Assembly (NCBI RefSeq): GCF_023195515.1
Contig: NZ_JALPKR020000002.1
Location: 5,557,001 to 5,621,000, forward strand
Source: Variovorax sp. S12S4
GTDB lineage: Bacteria; Pseudomonadota; Gammaproteobacteria; Burkholderiales; Burkholderiaceae_C
Direction of reading: 5' to 3'
DNA: 64,000 nucleotides
The notes under the pieces are model-generated. The model had not been told where the DNA came from and made no database searches. It saw only the letters and a list, made by a program, of their open reading frames with translations. Position numbers and translations under genes: made by a program. Positions 48,114-58,608 of this stretch are shown here, piece after piece. How positions within the stretch are numbered: the first letter of the stretch is position 1; each line of letters begins with the position of its first letter.

Positions 48114-48485
48114 ATGAGCATCAAGTACACCAAGGACCACGAATGGGTCTCGGCCGAAGGCGACGCTGCTACAGTCGGCATTACCGTTCACGCACAGGAT
48201 GCGCTGGGCGACGTGGTCTTTGTCGATCTGCCCGAAGTGGGCAAGACCTTTGCGCAAGGTGAAGTGGCCGGTGTCGTCGAATCGGTCAAGGCCGCGGCCG
48301 ATGTGTTCATGCCCGTGTCGGGCGAGATCACCGAAGTGAACGAAGCGCTCCGCGCCGATCCCTCGCTCGCCAACACCGACCCGCTGGCCGCCGGCTGGTT
48401 CTTCAAGGTCAAGCTCAGCGAACCGTCGCAACTCGACGCGCTGCTCGACGCCGCCAGCTACGACAAGTTCGCCGCCGAATCCTGA
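48114..48485 (+). CDS. gcvH: Glycine cleavage system H protein
   Basis: The 123-residue lipoyl carrier that shuttles the aminomethyl group between P, T and L proteins. The lipoylation lysine is Lys59 in [14 protein letters not shown]. Other family motifs are [33 protein letters not shown] and [13 protein letters not shown]. Ribosome-binding GAGGAG precedes the ATG. It lies 51 bases after gcvT. Confidence 0.98.
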   Translation: MSIKYTKDHEWVSAEGDAATVGITVHAQDALGDVVFVDLPEVGKTFAQGEVAGVVESVKAAADVFMPVSGEITEVNEALRADPSLANTDPLAAGWFFKVKLSEPSQLDALLDAASYDKFAAES

Positions 48486-48535
48486 TCCGCCGGGTTCTTC
48501 AGCCGCCCTTCCTCATTCCCCGAGCCTTTACCGCC

Positions 48536-51442
48536 ATGCCGATTCCCGCCCAGCCTTCCCTGCAACAACTAGAGAACGCCGAAGAATTTCTCGCCCGCCA
48601 CATCGGCATCGATGCGGAAGACGAGGCGCGCATGCTGCCGGTGATCGGCTCGGAAACGCGGGCGGAGCTCATCGACGGCATCGTGCCCGCGGCCATTCGA
48701 CGCGCCAAGCCGATGCGGCTGCCCGCGCCGGTGGCCGAGGCGGACGCGCTGGCCGAACTGAAGGCCATTGCGGCGAAGAACAAGGTGTTCAAGAGCTTCA
48801 TCGGCCAGGGCTACTACGGCACGCACACACCGGGTGTGATCTTGCGCAACGTGCTCGAGAACCCCGCCTGGTACACCGCCTACACGCCCTACCAGGCCGA
48901 GATTTCGCAGGGCCGCATGGAAGCCCTGCTCAACTTCCAGACCATGGTGTGCGACCTGACGGGCATGGCCATCGCCAACGCCTCGATGCTCGACGAAGCC
49001 ACAGCCGCCGCCGAGGCGATGACGCTCGCCAAGCGCAGCGTGAAGAGCAAGAGCAACGTGTTCCTGGTGTCGGGCGACTGCCACCCGCAGACCATCGAGG
49101 TCATCAAGACGCGCGCCGCGCCGCTGGGCATCGAGGTGAAAGTGAGCACCGTGTCGGAGACGCTGCCGCACTTGATGGCGAGCTGCGAATTCTTCGGCGT
49201 GCTCGCGCAGTACCCTGCCACCACCGGCCACGTGCATGACCTGCGCCCGCTCGCGGGCCATGCGCACCAGTGCGACGCCGCCTTCTGCGTGGCCGCCGAC
49301 CTGCTCGCGCTCACCCTGCTCGCGCCGCCGGGCGAATGGGACGCGGACATCGTCTGCGGCACCACGCAGCGCTTCGGCATGCCGCTGTGCAACGGCGGCC
49401 CGCACGCCGCCTACCTGGCCTGCCGCGACGAGTTCAAGCGCTCGCTGCCGGGCCGTCTCGTCGGCGTGAGCGTCGACACGCACGGCCAACCCGCCTACCG
49501 CCTCGCGCTGCAAACGCGCGAGCAGCACATTCGCCGTGAGAAGGCCACTTCGAACATCTGCACCGCGCAGGTGCTGCCGGCCGTTGTGGCCAGCATGTAC
49601 GCCGTGTACCACGGGCCCGACGGACTTACCCGCATCGCGCAGCGCGTGGCAGCGCTCACCGCCATCCTTGCGCAGGGCCTGGCGCAAATGGGCCGGGAGC
49701 CGGTCAACGGCACCGCCTTCGATTCGCTCACCATCCGCACGGGCGAAGACACGCCGAAGATCATCGAACGCGCGACCGCGGCCGGCGTCAATTTGCGCCA
49801 GCGGCTGCAGCAGCACCTGGGCATTTCGCTCGACGAAACCACGACGCGCGCCGACATCGAAACGCTCTGGGCCCTGTTCGTGCCCGTGGGCATGCCGATG
49901 CCGCGTTTCGACGACCTGGCCAACACCGCGCCGCGCCTGCCCGAAGACCTGCGCCGCACCAGCGCCTTTCTGACGCACCCGGTGTTCAACACGCACAAGA
50001 GCGAGACGGCGATGCTGCGCTACATCCGCAGCCTCTCGGACAAGGACCTGGCGCTCGACCGCAGCATGATTCCGCTGGGCAGTTGCACGATGAAGCTCAA
50101 CGCGACCAGCGAGATGATCCCCATCACCTGGCCCGAGTTCGCGAACATCCACCCCTTCGCACCCGCCGAGCAGCAGCAAGGCTATGCGCAGCTCGATGCG
50201 CAGCTGCGCGCGTGGCTTTGCGAAGCCACCGGCTACGCGGGCATCAGCCTGCAGCCCAATGCCGGCTCGCAGGGCGAATACGCAGGCCTGCTGGCGATCA
50301 AGTCCTTCCATGAGGCCAAGGGCCAGGGCCATCGCAACATCTGCCTGATTCCCTCGTCGGCGCACGGCACCAACCCCGCAAGCGCCCAGATGGTCGGCCT
50401 GCAGGTGGTGGTGACGGCGTGCGACGCCCAGGGCAACGTCGACATGGACGACCTGAAGCGCGCCTGCGAAAAGCACAGCGACAAGCTGGCCGCGGTGATG
50501 ATCACCTACCCCAGCACGCACGGCGTGTTCGAAACCCGCGTGAAGGAGCTCTGCGAGCTGGTGCACGAGCACGGCGGCCGCGTGTATGTCGATGGCGCCA
50601 ACATGAATGCGCTGGTCGGCGTGGCCGCGCCGGGCGAATTCGGCGGCGACGTGAGCCACCTGAACCTGCACAAGACCTTCTGCATTCCGCATGGCGGCGG
50701 CGGGCCGGGCGTGGGCCCCGTGTGCGTGGTCGAAGACCTGGTGCCGTACCTGCCCGGCCACGCGACGGCCGGCATTGCATCGAACGGCGTCTGTGCGGTT
50801 TCCGCGGCGCCGCTGGGCAATGCGGCCGTGCTGCCGATCAGCTGGATGTACTGCCGCATGATGGGCGCCAAGGGCCTGCAGGCCGCAACCGAAACCGCCA
50901 TTCTGAGCGCCAACTACATCAGCGCGCGCCTGAAGGACCACTACCCCACGCTGTACGCAAGCCCCAACGGCCACGTGGCGCACGAATGCATCCTGGACCT
51001 GCGCCCGCTCAAGGACACCAGCGGCGTCACCGCCGAAGACGTGGCCAAGCGCCTGATCGACTACGGCTTTCATGCGCCGACCTTGAGCTTTCCAGTGCCG
51101 GGCACGCTGATGGTCGAGCCGACCGAGAGCGAGCCGCTGGCCGAGTTGGACCGCTTCGTCGACGCGATGATCGCCATTCGCGGCGAGATCCGCCGCGTGG
51201 AAGAAGGCGTCTGGCCCAAGGACGACAACCCGCTGAAGCACGCGCCCCACACCGCTGCGAGCCTGCTCGGCACCGAATGGTCGCACCCCTACTCGCGTGA
51301 GCTCGGCGCGTTTCCGCTGGCCGAACTCAAGCAGGCCAAGTACTGGCCGCCCATCGGCCGGGTCGACAACGTGTACGGTGACCGCAACCTGTTCTGCAGC
51401 TGCGTGCCCGTGGGCGAATACCAGGAAACCGAAGAGGCCTGA
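48536..51442 (+). CDS. gcvP: Glycine dehydrogenase, decarboxylating (P protein)
   Basis: A 968-residue PLP enzyme that decarboxylates glycine and passes the aminomethyl to GcvH-lipoyl. It is the single-chain form with both halves fused. The PLP lysine is Lys713 in [17 protein letters not shown]; others are [40 protein letters not shown] and [17 protein letters not shown]. Length is standard. Third gene of the riboswitch-controlled operon; the L protein is encoded elsewhere. Confidence 0.98.
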   Translation: MPIPAQPSLQQLENAEEFLARHIGIDAEDEARMLPVIGSETRAELIDGIVPAAIRRAKPMRLPAPVAEADALAELKAIAAKNKVFKSFIGQGYYGTHTPGVILRNVLENPAWYTAYTPYQAEISQGRMEALLNFQTMVCDLTGMAIANASMLDEATAAAEAMTLAKRSVKSKSNVFLVSGDCHPQTIEVIKTRAAPLGIEVKVSTVSETLPHLMASCEFFGVLAQYPATTGHVHDLRPLAGHAHQCDAAFCVAADLLALTLLAPPGEWDADIVCGTTQRFGMPLCNGGPHAAYLACRDEFKRSLPGRLVGVSVDTHGQPAYRLALQTREQHIRREKATSNICTAQVLPAVVASMYAVYHGPDGLTRIAQRVAALTAILAQGLAQMGREPVNGTAFDSLTIRTGEDTPKIIERATAAGVNLRQRLQQHLGISLDETTTRADIETLWALFVPVGMPMPRFDDLANTAPRLPEDLRRTSAFLTHPVFNTHKSETAMLRYIRSLSDKDLALDRSMIPLGSCTMKLNATSEMIPITWPEFANIHPFAPAEQQQGYAQLDAQLRAWLCEATGYAGISLQPNAGSQGEYAGLLAIKSFHEAKGQGHRNICLIPSSAHGTNPASAQMVGLQVVVTACDAQGNVDMDDLKRACEKHSDKLAAVMITYPSTHGVFETRVKELCELVHEHGGRVYVDGANMNALVGVAAPGEFGGDVSHLNLHKTFCIPHGGGGPGVGPVCVVEDLVPYLPGHATAGIASNGVCAVSAAPLGNAAVLPISWMYCRMMGAKGLQAATETAILSANYISARLKDHYPTLYASPNGHVAHECILDLRPLKDTSGVTAEDVAKRLIDYGFHAPTLSFPVPGTLMVEPTESEPLAELDRFVDAMIAIRGEIRRVEEGVWPKDDNPLKHAPHTAASLLGTEWSHPYSRELGAFPLAELKQAKYWPPIGRVDNVYGDRNLFCSCVPVGEYQETEEA

Positions 51443-51458
51443 CCAGGGGCCTTCTTTT

Positions 51459-51707
51459 CTACCCTTCGCGGCGGTACATCGCCCACTTCACGGTGAGGAT
51501 GTCCGCGGCGATCTTCGCGGCGTTCACGCCCGCGTAAGGAACGGACGGATCGAATTCGAAGGCTTCCTGGTAGCGCTTGATGTGCGCGTAGTCCCGGTCG
51601 AAGGTCATCGGCCCCATGAGGTCGGCGGGGTCGGTGCCGGCGGGCAGCGCCAGAAACTTCTCGGGATCGGTAGCACTCTGGTAGAGGTCGACGCTCATCA
51701 GGTTCAT
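51459..51707 (-). CDS. Hypothetical protein, 82 aa
   Basis: A small acidic protein: MNLMSVDLYQSATDPEKFLA, PAGTDPADLMGPMTFDRDYA, FDPSVPYAGVNAAKIAADIL. No signal, membrane segment or known motif. GAGGAC lies about 8 bases before the ATG at 51707; a second ATG is at 51698. Amino-acid composition and codon use look like real coding sequence and the frame has a good ribosome-binding site. It is convergent with gcvP. Function unknown. Confidence 0.72.
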   Translation of the reverse strand: MNLMSVDLYQSATDPEKFLALPAGTDPADLMGPMTFDRDYAHIKRYQEAFEFDPSVPYAGVNAAKIAADILTVKWAMYRREG

Positions 51708-51816
51708 ACGGTTGTCCTCGAAATCGTGAGGACAAATCATCCACGGCATCCGCAGCGCGCGCAATCGGCCCGCGCCTACACGGCGCGCGATCGGCACGCG
51801 CCTACAGCGCGATGGG

Positions 51817-52722
51817 TCAGCGCTGCTTCTTCTTGGCCATGTCGCCCGTGGCAATCTGCTCGCGGAAGCCGCGCAGGCTGGCCTTGAGCTTGCGCTCGTT
51901 TTCCAGCCCCACCCGCACCATGATCTTCTGGCCGGACGAGAGCGACTCGAGCTGCGGATCGGCGTATTCATAGCGCACCCAGGGCCGCTGCGACGACACG
52001 TTGCCCTTGACCTCGACGAGCCGGACCTGCACCGGGCCGGCGGGTTCGGGCGCCTGCAGCAGATGGTCGATCACGGCAATGAGCCGGTCGTTGAAATAGC
52101 GGCCTGGATAGCCAAGCTCTTCATACGCTTTCTGAAAGAGCGGATAGAGCCGCGCATACGTCTTGGCGGCCTTGGCCGGGTCGACCGACCCCGCAAGCAG
52201 CACGATGGGGTTGTAGCGCGCGGCATTGTTGGCCGCGATGGTCTGCGCCTCGCCCTTGCCTTCGGTGGCAAAGCGCTGCTTGGTGGGCTGCACCGGCCAT
52301 GCACTCGCTGGCGCCTGCTCGCGCGACAGGTTGTCGATGGTGGCCACAAAGCGGCGCACCACGCCGTCGAACTGCACGAATTCCGCCACGTTCTGGCTGC
52401 CCAGCAGATCGACCAGCGCCGACATCACGCGCGTGTCGGAATCGGCGACCGTAGGCAGGCCCGAGGCGGGCAGCGCGATCGCATCGATGGGGTTCTTGGG
52501 CTCCAGCGATTCAAGCAATGGGGCTGGCGGCGGTGCGGGCGCGGGCCCGTCGTTCGGCGCGGTGGCCGCGGTAGGCGCCGGCTCGACTGGCTGCGGCTGT
52601 TGCTGCTGGTACCAGCGCCAGCCCAGGAGAGCGGCCGCTATCGCCAGCAGGCCGATGATGATGATGGTGCCGGCCGAGCTCTCGCGGCGCGGCCTGAATT
52701 CGGAGGTGTCGCTGTCGGACAT
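51817..52722 (-). CDS. DUF3014 family protein with N-terminal membrane anchor
   Basis: A 301-residue protein with a cytoplasmic N-terminus, one membrane helix (about residues 19-36, TIIIIGLLAIAAALLGW), a Pro/Ala/Gln-rich linker and a C-terminal periplasmic domain matching DUF3014 (NVAEFVQFDGVVRRFVATID, YARLYPLFQKAYEELGYPGR, QVRLVEVKGNVSSQRPWVRY). Function unknown; such proteins are probably inner-membrane-anchored periplasmic factors. It stands alone on the minus strand. Confidence 0.85.
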   Translation of the reverse strand: MSDSDTSEFRPRRESSAGTIIIIGLLAIAAALLGWRWYQQQQPQPVEPAPTAATAPNDGPAPAPPPAPLLESLEPKNPIDAIALPASGLPTVADSDTRVMSALVDLLGSQNVAEFVQFDGVVRRFVATIDNLSREQAPASAWPVQPTKQRFATEGKGEAQTIAANNAARYNPIVLLAGSVDPAKAAKTYARLYPLFQKAYEELGYPGRYFNDRLIAVIDHLLQAPEPAGPVQVRLVEVKGNVSSQRPWVRYEYADPQLESLSSGQKIMVRVGLENERKLKASLRGFREQIATGDMAKKKQR

Positions 52723-52858
52723 GTCGGCAATATTCCTTTTGCGAGGATTGCAGTGGGAGGCGAACGGCTATGGTGCACCAGTTCTGCGGCCCTCCCCGGT
52801 GTCATCCCTCGTCATCCCGTAACGCACTGTGACGCGCCGGCCAAGCGAAAAAAGGCTT

Positions 52859-53548
52859 CTATGGCCGCGACTGGGGCGTACCCGCTGAGGTGCTGAGCGC
52901 CTGAAGCCACGCCAGCGTGCCTTGCAGCTCGGCCGGCCGGATTTCATGCCCGCCGGGAAAGTCCGCACCCGAGAGCGCCAGCGGCAAGCCACGCGCCAGT
53001 TCGCGCGTGGCTTGTGCCGCGCTTGGCGCAATCACGTTGTCGGCGCTGCCATGGCTCACCCACAGCGCCTTGCCCTCGAAGGCCTCCGGCGGCGCAATGT
53101 GCGGCACCACCTGCGGCAGCAGGCGGCTGTGCCACACCATCGCGGCGCGCACCTTCGCGGGCTGCGTCAGCAGCAGCGACAGCGCCATGATGCCGCCCTG
53201 GCTGAAACCGCCGACCACCACGCGCTCCGGCGGCACGCCGAGCTGCTGCGATGCCGAGGCGATCATCTCGCCGACGAGAAAGCGGCTTTCGCGCTCCTGC
53301 TCTTCATTGATGTGCCGCTCGCCGTTTGCCAGCACCTGGAACTCGAACCACGCATAGGCATCGGGCGACAGCACATAGGGCGCGCGCAGGCTCAGCACGT
53401 GAAACTGCGGCGGCATGAGCCGCGCCAGGCCGAACAGGTCTTGCTCGTTGCTGCCGACACCGTGCATCAGCACCAGCAGCCACGGCTCGCGCACGCCGGC
53501 GTTGGAGGGTTGTTCGAGAAACTTGAAGGGCAGATGGAGTTGCGGCAT
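52859..53548 (-). CDS. Alpha/beta hydrolase, carboxylesterase/phospholipase type
   Basis: A 229-residue esterase of the small carboxylesterase/phospholipase (YpfH/EstB) group. HGVGSNEQDLFGLARLM forms the oxyanion region, the nucleophile Ser is in GFSQGGIMALSLL, the acid in SHGSADNVIAPSAAQ and the His in GGHEIRPAELQG. All catalytic residues are present. It is cytoplasmic (no signal). The next gene downstream of a nitronate monooxygenase on the same strand, 15 bases apart, so possibly cotranscribed. Confidence 0.9.
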   Translation of the reverse strand: MPQLHLPFKFLEQPSNAGVREPWLLVLMHGVGSNEQDLFGLARLMPPQFHVLSLRAPYVLSPDAYAWFEFQVLANGERHINEEQERESRFLVGEMIASASQQLGVPPERVVVGGFSQGGIMALSLLLTQPAKVRAAMVWHSRLLPQVVPHIAPPEAFEGKALWVSHGSADNVIAPSAAQATRELARGLPLALSGADFPGGHEIRPAELQGTLAWLQALSTSAGTPQSRP

Positions 53549-53563
53549 GGGTCTGGCGAGGGT

Positions 53564-54616
53564 TCAGGCGGTGAGATGAAAGCCCTGCGCCAACGCACGG
53601 GTGATCTCGGCGGACGGGAGCTCGCGGCAGCCCGTCGCGTTCTGCCCCGACCACAGCGGTGAAAAGTCGCCGCGGCCCTGTGCCTCGGCCTTGGCGCGCA
53701 GCGGTGCAATGGCTGACGTGGCAAGCGGAAACTCGGGCGCCACCGTGGCGATCGGCCCCAGGTCGCGCATCAGGCGGTTCATGATGCCGCGCGCCGGGCG
53801 GCCGGTAAAAAGGTTGGTCAGCGCGGTATGGCGCGCTGCATCGCTTGTCAGCGCCGCGCGGTGCAAGGCGCTGGTGAAGGCTTCGGGCGCGAGCATGTAG
53901 GCGGTGCCGATCTGCACGCCGGCGGCGCCAAGCGCCATGGCGGCGGCCACACCGTTTGCATCGGCAATGCCGCCGGCCGCGATGACCGGCACGCGAACCG
54001 CAAGCACCACTTGCGGCAGCAACGCAAAGGTGCCGAGCTGCGCCGTCAGGTCGTGCGAGAGAAAGTGCCCGCGATGGCCGCCGGCCTCCAGCCCCTGGGC
54101 AATGATGGCGTCGACACCCTGCGCCTCCAGCCACAGCGCCTCGTCGACCGTGGTGGCCGAGGCGAGGATCTTCGAGCCCCATCCGCGCACTTGGGCCAGC
54201 AGCGGCTCAGGCGGCAACCCGAAATGAAAGCTCACCACCGGCGGACGGAACTCGGCCAGCACCTCGGCCACCGCCTCGCTGAAGGGGTTGCGCCCGGGGC
54301 CAGCGGGAATGGATGCCGCATCGATGTCGTGCTCGCGGTAATACGGCGCCAGCGCGTTGCGCCATGTCGCCTCGCGTTCGGCGCTTGGCTGCGGCGACAC
54401 GTGGCAGAAGAAGTTGACGTTGTAGGGCTTGCCTGTGCCCGCGCGGATGGCGCCTATTTCGGTGCGAATGGCGTCGTTGCCCAGCATGGCGCACGGCAGC
54501 GAGCCGAGCCCGCCCGCGTTGCTGACGGCAATGGCCATTGCGCTGCCTTGAATGCCCGCCATGGGCGCCTGGATCAGCGGGAGTTCGGTACCTAGAAGTT
54601 GCTGCAGCGTGGTCAT
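53564..54616 (-). CDS. Nitronate monooxygenase (FMN-dependent)
   Basis: A 350-residue FMN enzyme that oxidises alkyl nitronates (including the toxin propionate 3-nitronate) to carbonyl and nitrite. Motifs: LPLIQAPMAGIQGSAMAIAV, GGLGSLPCAML, VDAIIAQGLEAGGHRGHF, VIAAGGIADANGVAAAMALG and AAGVQIGTAYMLAPEA. The ATG at 54616 yields the usual MTTLQQLLGTELPLIQAP start. It is divergent from the GGDEF gene. Confidence 0.93.
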   Translation of the reverse strand: MTTLQQLLGTELPLIQAPMAGIQGSAMAIAVSNAGGLGSLPCAMLGNDAIRTEIGAIRAGTGKPYNVNFFCHVSPQPSAEREATWRNALAPYYREHDIDAASIPAGPGRNPFSEAVAEVLAEFRPPVVSFHFGLPPEPLLAQVRGWGSKILASATTVDEALWLEAQGVDAIIAQGLEAGGHRGHFLSHDLTAQLGTFALLPQVVLAVRVPVIAAGGIADANGVAAAMALGAAGVQIGTAYMLAPEAFTSALHRAALTSDAARHTALTNLFTGRPARGIMNRLMRDLGPIATVAPEFPLATSAIAPLRAKAEAQGRGDFSPLWSGQNATGCRELPSAEITRALAQGFHLTA

Positions 54617-54725
54617 GCGGAATTCCTTGTGTTTCGTGCCCCGGCCATTGTCCAACGACTGGAAAACGCCTACTGCCAAATGGTGCATCATCCGGAGCAA
54701 GATCCCACCCGCCCAGGAGCTGTAC

Positions 54726-56186
54726 ATGCCGTCTTCCACCGACTACGAGTCGATGTTCGAGTTTGCACCCATGTCGCTCTGGATCGAAGACTACAGCGGC
54801 CTGCTCCGGCTGTTCGAATCGTGGCGCAATGCGGGCGTGGTGGATTTGGTGGCCCACCTGAATGCCGAGCCGAGCCGGGTGAGCGAATGCATGGCGCAAC
54901 TGCGGGTGTTGAGCGTCAACCAGAGCACGCTCAACCTCTTTGGTGCGCAAAGCCAGGCCGAGCTGCTCTCGCGGCTGGACAGCATCTTTCGGGACGACAT
55001 GACCGCGCCCGTGATCTACGAGCTGGACCAGCTCTGGCGTGGAAATCTCTCCTTCGACAACCAGACGGTCAACTACGCGCTCGACGGCCGAAGGCTCGAC
55101 GTGCACGTGCGGGTGCAGGTGCTGCCCGGCTATGAAAAGTCTTGGGACCGTGTGCTGGTGTCGCTCGACGACATTACCGCGCGCGTTCGCGCCGAAGAGC
55201 TGCGCCTGGAGAGCGAACGCTACGCGCGCGAACTGTTCGAACGGTCACCCGTTTCGTTGTGGGTGGAAGACTTCAGTGCGGTGAAGGCCCTGCTCGACGA
55301 CATACGAAAACGGGGCATCACCGACTTCACGACCTTCATCAAGGTGCACCCGGAGTTCGTCACCCGCTGCATGAGCGAGATTCGCGTGATCGACGTCAAC
55401 CGCGAAACCCTGCGCATGTTCGGTGCGGCCGACAAGGCAACGCTGCTGGACAACCTCTCGGACATCTTCCGCGACGAGATGCAAGACTCCTTCGCCGAGC
55501 AGCTGCAGGACCTCTGGAACGGAAAGATGCTGCAGCAGCGGGAGGTGATCAACTACGCATTGACGGGCGACCTGCTGAACATCCACATGCAGTTTGCAGT
55601 GCTCGAAGACCGGCTCGCCACCTGGGACCTGGTGCTGGTGTCGCTGATCGACATCACGGCCCGCAAGAAGGCCGAGGCCTACCTCGAGTACCTGGGCAAG
55701 CACGACGTGCTGACCCAATTGCGCAACCGCACCTTCTTCACGGAAGAAGTGAATCGGTTGACGCGCAAGGGACCATGGCCGGTGTCGGTGCTGGTGATCG
55801 ACATGAACGGCCTGAAACCCGTCAACGACGAGGAAGGCCATGCCGCCGGCGACGCACTGCTCCGGCGCGTGGGCGAGGTGCTGAGCAAGGCCGTCGATGA
55901 GCCCGGCTGGCCGGCGCGGATCGGCGGCGACGAATTTGCCGTCGTCCTCCCCAAGACGGACGAGCGCGGGGCGGAGGCGATGCGCGACCGCATCGTTTCC
56001 ATGCTCGAACTGAACAACCAGTTCTACGCCGGGCAAAGCGGACGGATGCTGAACCTTGCGATGGGCGTGGCCACCTGCGAGGCCGGCGACCAGCTAGACG
56101 CGGCCCTGCAGCGTGCGGACCGTGCAATGTACGAAGAGAAGGCCCGCTACTACCGCGAAAGCAAGGCCGACCGCCGACGCGAGTAA
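54726..56186 (+). CDS. Diguanylate cyclase with two PAS-like sensor repeats
   Basis: A 486-residue soluble protein with two related sensor domains (about residues 1-160 and 165-310): MFEFAPMSLWIEDYSGLLRL against LFERSPVSLWVEDFSAVKAL, each ending VLVSLxDITAR. A C-terminal GGDEF domain follows, with the intact active site IGGDEFAVVLP (GGDEF at 400-404). The position of the inhibitory RxxD site holds DEPG instead, so product feedback is probably absent. It should make cyclic di-GMP. It converges on the PgaC-like glycosyltransferase operon, a typical c-di-GMP target. Confidence 0.93.
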   Translation: MPSSTDYESMFEFAPMSLWIEDYSGLLRLFESWRNAGVVDLVAHLNAEPSRVSECMAQLRVLSVNQSTLNLFGAQSQAELLSRLDSIFRDDMTAPVIYELDQLWRGNLSFDNQTVNYALDGRRLDVHVRVQVLPGYEKSWDRVLVSLDDITARVRAEELRLESERYARELFERSPVSLWVEDFSAVKALLDDIRKRGITDFTTFIKVHPEFVTRCMSEIRVIDVNRETLRMFGAADKATLLDNLSDIFRDEMQDSFAEQLQDLWNGKMLQQREVINYALTGDLLNIHMQFAVLEDRLATWDLVLVSLIDITARKKAEAYLEYLGKHDVLTQLRNRTFFTEEVNRLTRKGPWPVSVLVIDMNGLKPVNDEEGHAAGDALLRRVGEVLSKAVDEPGWPARIGGDEFAVVLPKTDERGAEAMRDRIVSMLELNNQFYAGQSGRMLNLAMGVATCEAGDQLDAALQRADRAMYEEKARYYRESKADRRRE

Positions 56187-56214
56187 GCGCGGTGAAGAAG
56201 CGGCCCCGGCATCC

Positions 56215-57171
56215 TTAGAAAAGAATGATCCACTCGCCGCGTATGTACCGGTACTGGTAGCTGGGCCCCGAAAAGGTGGTGCTGCGGCTGTAGCCGGCAT
56301 TGAAGCGGAACACCTGCGATCCCCTCACAGGGCTCTGCAGGCTCACGTCCAGCAGTCTCGTAGGCTGGCTCAGGTCGTGGTTGATCTTCTCGTTGCCCAG
56401 CCCGGCCGTTACCGCGGCGGTCCAGCCCTGGAAACGCTGCCGCCAGCTGACCGCCAGCATCGATTCGCTGTAACTCTTCGGATTGAAGTAGGCCCTGTCG
56501 ACATCTTCGTGGGTGCTGCGGTACGTGCGGTAGCGCGCTTGCAGGGTCAGCCCCAGGTCGAGCGAGGGTTGATAGATGAAGCGGATGCGCCCGTGATCCC
56601 GTCGATTCCCGTCGGAGAAGTACTGCTGTGCCAGCAGCCCCACCAGCGTGACATGGCTTCCCAAGCCTTGGTCGACCGCAACACCGAGAAACGAAAAATC
56701 GATTCCGCGGTCGAGCGACTTCGGTGTTTCGACCCAGTCGCGCGTAAGCAGAAACTCCACTGCCGTGCTTTTTGTCGGCGCTATGCGGTAGCTGCCGTCG
56801 AGCGTCAGCAGCGTATGACCGCCCTGCTCGAACACGCCGGCCTCCATCTGTCCGCCATTGGCCGTTCTGGTTTCGATTGAACGCGCGAGGAACGAGATCT
56901 TTTTTCCTGCCCTTCGCCAGCTGTCTTGCTGGTACTTGTAGTCGCCGAGCCGGAACCCCAGGTAGCGGTCGGCGTTTTCAAAAGCGGGAAAAAACTCGAC
57001 CGATACCCGGCGGGATTCGAAGTTGTCGCTGTCGCTGGTCAGCAGGGCTTCCGTCCCGAAAGCCATGCCGGACGTTTTTTTCTCGGCCGCTTCTACCTGC
57101 GCATGGCAGGAGGCACTCAACACCATGAGGCCCGAAATGGCGGCCGCTGCATATGCCGGCTTCCTGGTCAT
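56215..57171 (-). CDS. Predicted outer-membrane beta-barrel protein (PgaA-like barrel)
   Basis: A 318-residue exported protein: Sec signal (AISGLMVLSASCHAQVEA), then repeated amphipathic beta strands with aromatic ends, and a last residue Phe (YIRGEWIILF), the usual outer-membrane sorting signal. Strand-like blocks: VSVEFFPAFENADRYLGFRL, YRTYRSTHEDVDRAYF, FNAGYSRSTTFSGPSYQY. Its start overlaps the glycosyltransferase stop (ATGA). In context it could be the exit pore for the polymer, but it lacks the TPR domain of PgaA/BcsC, so that is inference. Confidence 0.8.
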   Translation of the reverse strand: MTRKPAYAAAAISGLMVLSASCHAQVEAAEKKTSGMAFGTEALLTSDSDNFESRRVSVEFFPAFENADRYLGFRLGDYKYQQDSWRRAGKKISFLARSIETRTANGGQMEAGVFEQGGHTLLTLDGSYRIAPTKSTAVEFLLTRDWVETPKSLDRGIDFSFLGVAVDQGLGSHVTLVGLLAQQYFSDGNRRDHGRIRFIYQPSLDLGLTLQARYRTYRSTHEDVDRAYFNPKSYSESMLAVSWRQRFQGWTAAVTAGLGNEKINHDLSQPTRLLDVSLQSPVRGSQVFRFNAGYSRSTTFSGPSYQYRYIRGEWIILF

Positions 57172-58505
57172 TTGGTGCCCCAGGCTTTGGGCTTTCTGAA
57201 CAGTTCGTCCAGATAGCCGAGCACGCTGGCGGGTTGCAAAAGCAAGCTGTACAGAAGCACGTAGACAAAGAAGCCCTGGATATTTTTTCGCACGACCAAT
57301 CCGGTTTTCTTGAACATCCGGCGCTCGATCGAGAACATCAGGAAACTCAGCGCAAATGCCGCCGGTATCAGCGCCAGAGTCATTGGGCCCACGATCCAGT
57401 AATAGCCGAACAAGGCAAATATTATTCCGGGGATGAAGCCGATGGTGAATGCCAGGTCCAGCCACGGGAACAAAAGATTCCAGTGAATGAAAAAGGTCGA
57501 CAGCCGCATCTTGAAAAGAATGCGGGGGTGTTTGACAAAGGCCTCCGTCATGCCGCGCGCCCAACGCTGGCGCTGCTTGACCAACTGCTTGAGGGTACTG
57601 GGCACATTGGTGAAGAGGCAGGCGTCTTCGCAGTGCCCCACCCTGTACCCGGCATTCAACAGCGCCCATGTGAGCACGATGTCTTCTCCCACGCACTCGG
57701 GCCATCCGCCAACCTCGGTCAGCGCGGCCCGGTCGTAAACGGAAAATGCGCCTTGCGCAACCAAGGTGCCCTGGAAAAGCGACTGAACTCGCTTGACCGC
57801 GGAAATACCGTGAAAGTAGTCCCACTCCTGGCAACGGGTGATCCAGTTCTGCCGCGAGTTTCGAACCAGGATTTTTCCGGCAACCGCGCGCGTATTGGGC
57901 GGGTCGGCGTGATAGCGCTCGACAATGCTGGTGAGCGCGCCGCGGTACAAAAAGGAATCCGCATCGACGGTCACGACCAGATCGTGCAGAACCTCCTTGA
58001 ACCCGATGTTCAAGGCGCGGGCTTTGCCACCATTCTTTTTCAGGTCGACAAAGCTGAGCCAGCCATACCGCTCCAGGGCGCGCTGAACCACCTGCGCAGT
58101 GCCATCCGCCGAGCCGTCATTGATCACGATGACCTGCAACTCGCCCGGGTACTTCTGCTGGTCAATGCTGACCAGCGTCTCTTCGATGGAAGCTTCTTCG
58201 TTGTACGCGGCAATCAATATCGATATCGGCGGATAGACCGAAAGCGGGCGATGCGGCGGCCTTTTGTCCAGAATGAGGCTGATTGCCATGAACGCATTCA
58301 TGAACCCCGGAATGATGGCAATGCCATACACCAGGAAAATGGCAAACGCGGTTCCTACATAGCTTTTCAGATCGGCCAGCCACGGCCCGGCGGCCCAAAT
58401 CGAAAAAACCATCCACGCGATCGCCCCGATCAATGCGATCAAAAATTTGGCTGACACCGGCAGATAAATTGCCGAACGCTTCGCCTCTCGGCCATCTACT
58501 TTCAT
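57168..58505 (-). CDS. PgaC/IcaA-like processive glycosyltransferase family 2
   Basis: A 445-residue inner-membrane GT2 enzyme: two N-terminal helices (LIALIGAIAWMVFSIWAAG, VGTAFAIFLVYGIAIIPGF), a GT-A catalytic domain with ISILIAAYNEEASIEETL, VINDGSADGT, TVDADSFLYRG, ED in PECVGEDIVLTWAL, and QRQRWARG (the QxxRW of processive synthases), then several C-terminal helices. It resembles poly-N-acetylglucosamine synthases. A second ATG at 58511 is too near GAGG, so 58505 is chosen. pgaB and pgaD are absent next door; the second gene is an outer-membrane barrel. Confidence 0.92.
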   Translation of the reverse strand: MKVDGREAKRSAIYLPVSAKFLIALIGAIAWMVFSIWAAGPWLADLKSYVGTAFAIFLVYGIAIIPGFMNAFMAISLILDKRPPHRPLSVYPPISILIAAYNEEASIEETLVSIDQQKYPGELQVIVINDGSADGTAQVVQRALERYGWLSFVDLKKNGGKARALNIGFKEVLHDLVVTVDADSFLYRGALTSIVERYHADPPNTRAVAGKILVRNSRQNWITRCQEWDYFHGISAVKRVQSLFQGTLVAQGAFSVYDRAALTEVGGWPECVGEDIVLTWALLNAGYRVGHCEDACLFTNVPSTLKQLVKQRQRWARGMTEAFVKHPRILFKMRLSTFFIHWNLLFPWLDLAFTIGFIPGIIFALFGYYWIVGPMTLALIPAAFALSFLMFSIERRMFKKTGLVVRKNIQGFFVYVLLYSLLLQPASVLGYLDELFRKPKAWGTK

Positions 58506-58608
58506 GTGCATCCTCGGGGGTCACAAGAATGTAATGCCGCAGCAATCCGTTGAACAGTTTGTTTACATTTTCCGATGCGTGCTAACAACTCAGACGAGTC
58601 CGGCGAGC

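Noticed and set aside
48569..51286. A 905-residue minus-strand frame
   Set aside because: It is entirely antisense to gcvP, whose family match is certain; a mirror effect of GC-rich codons.
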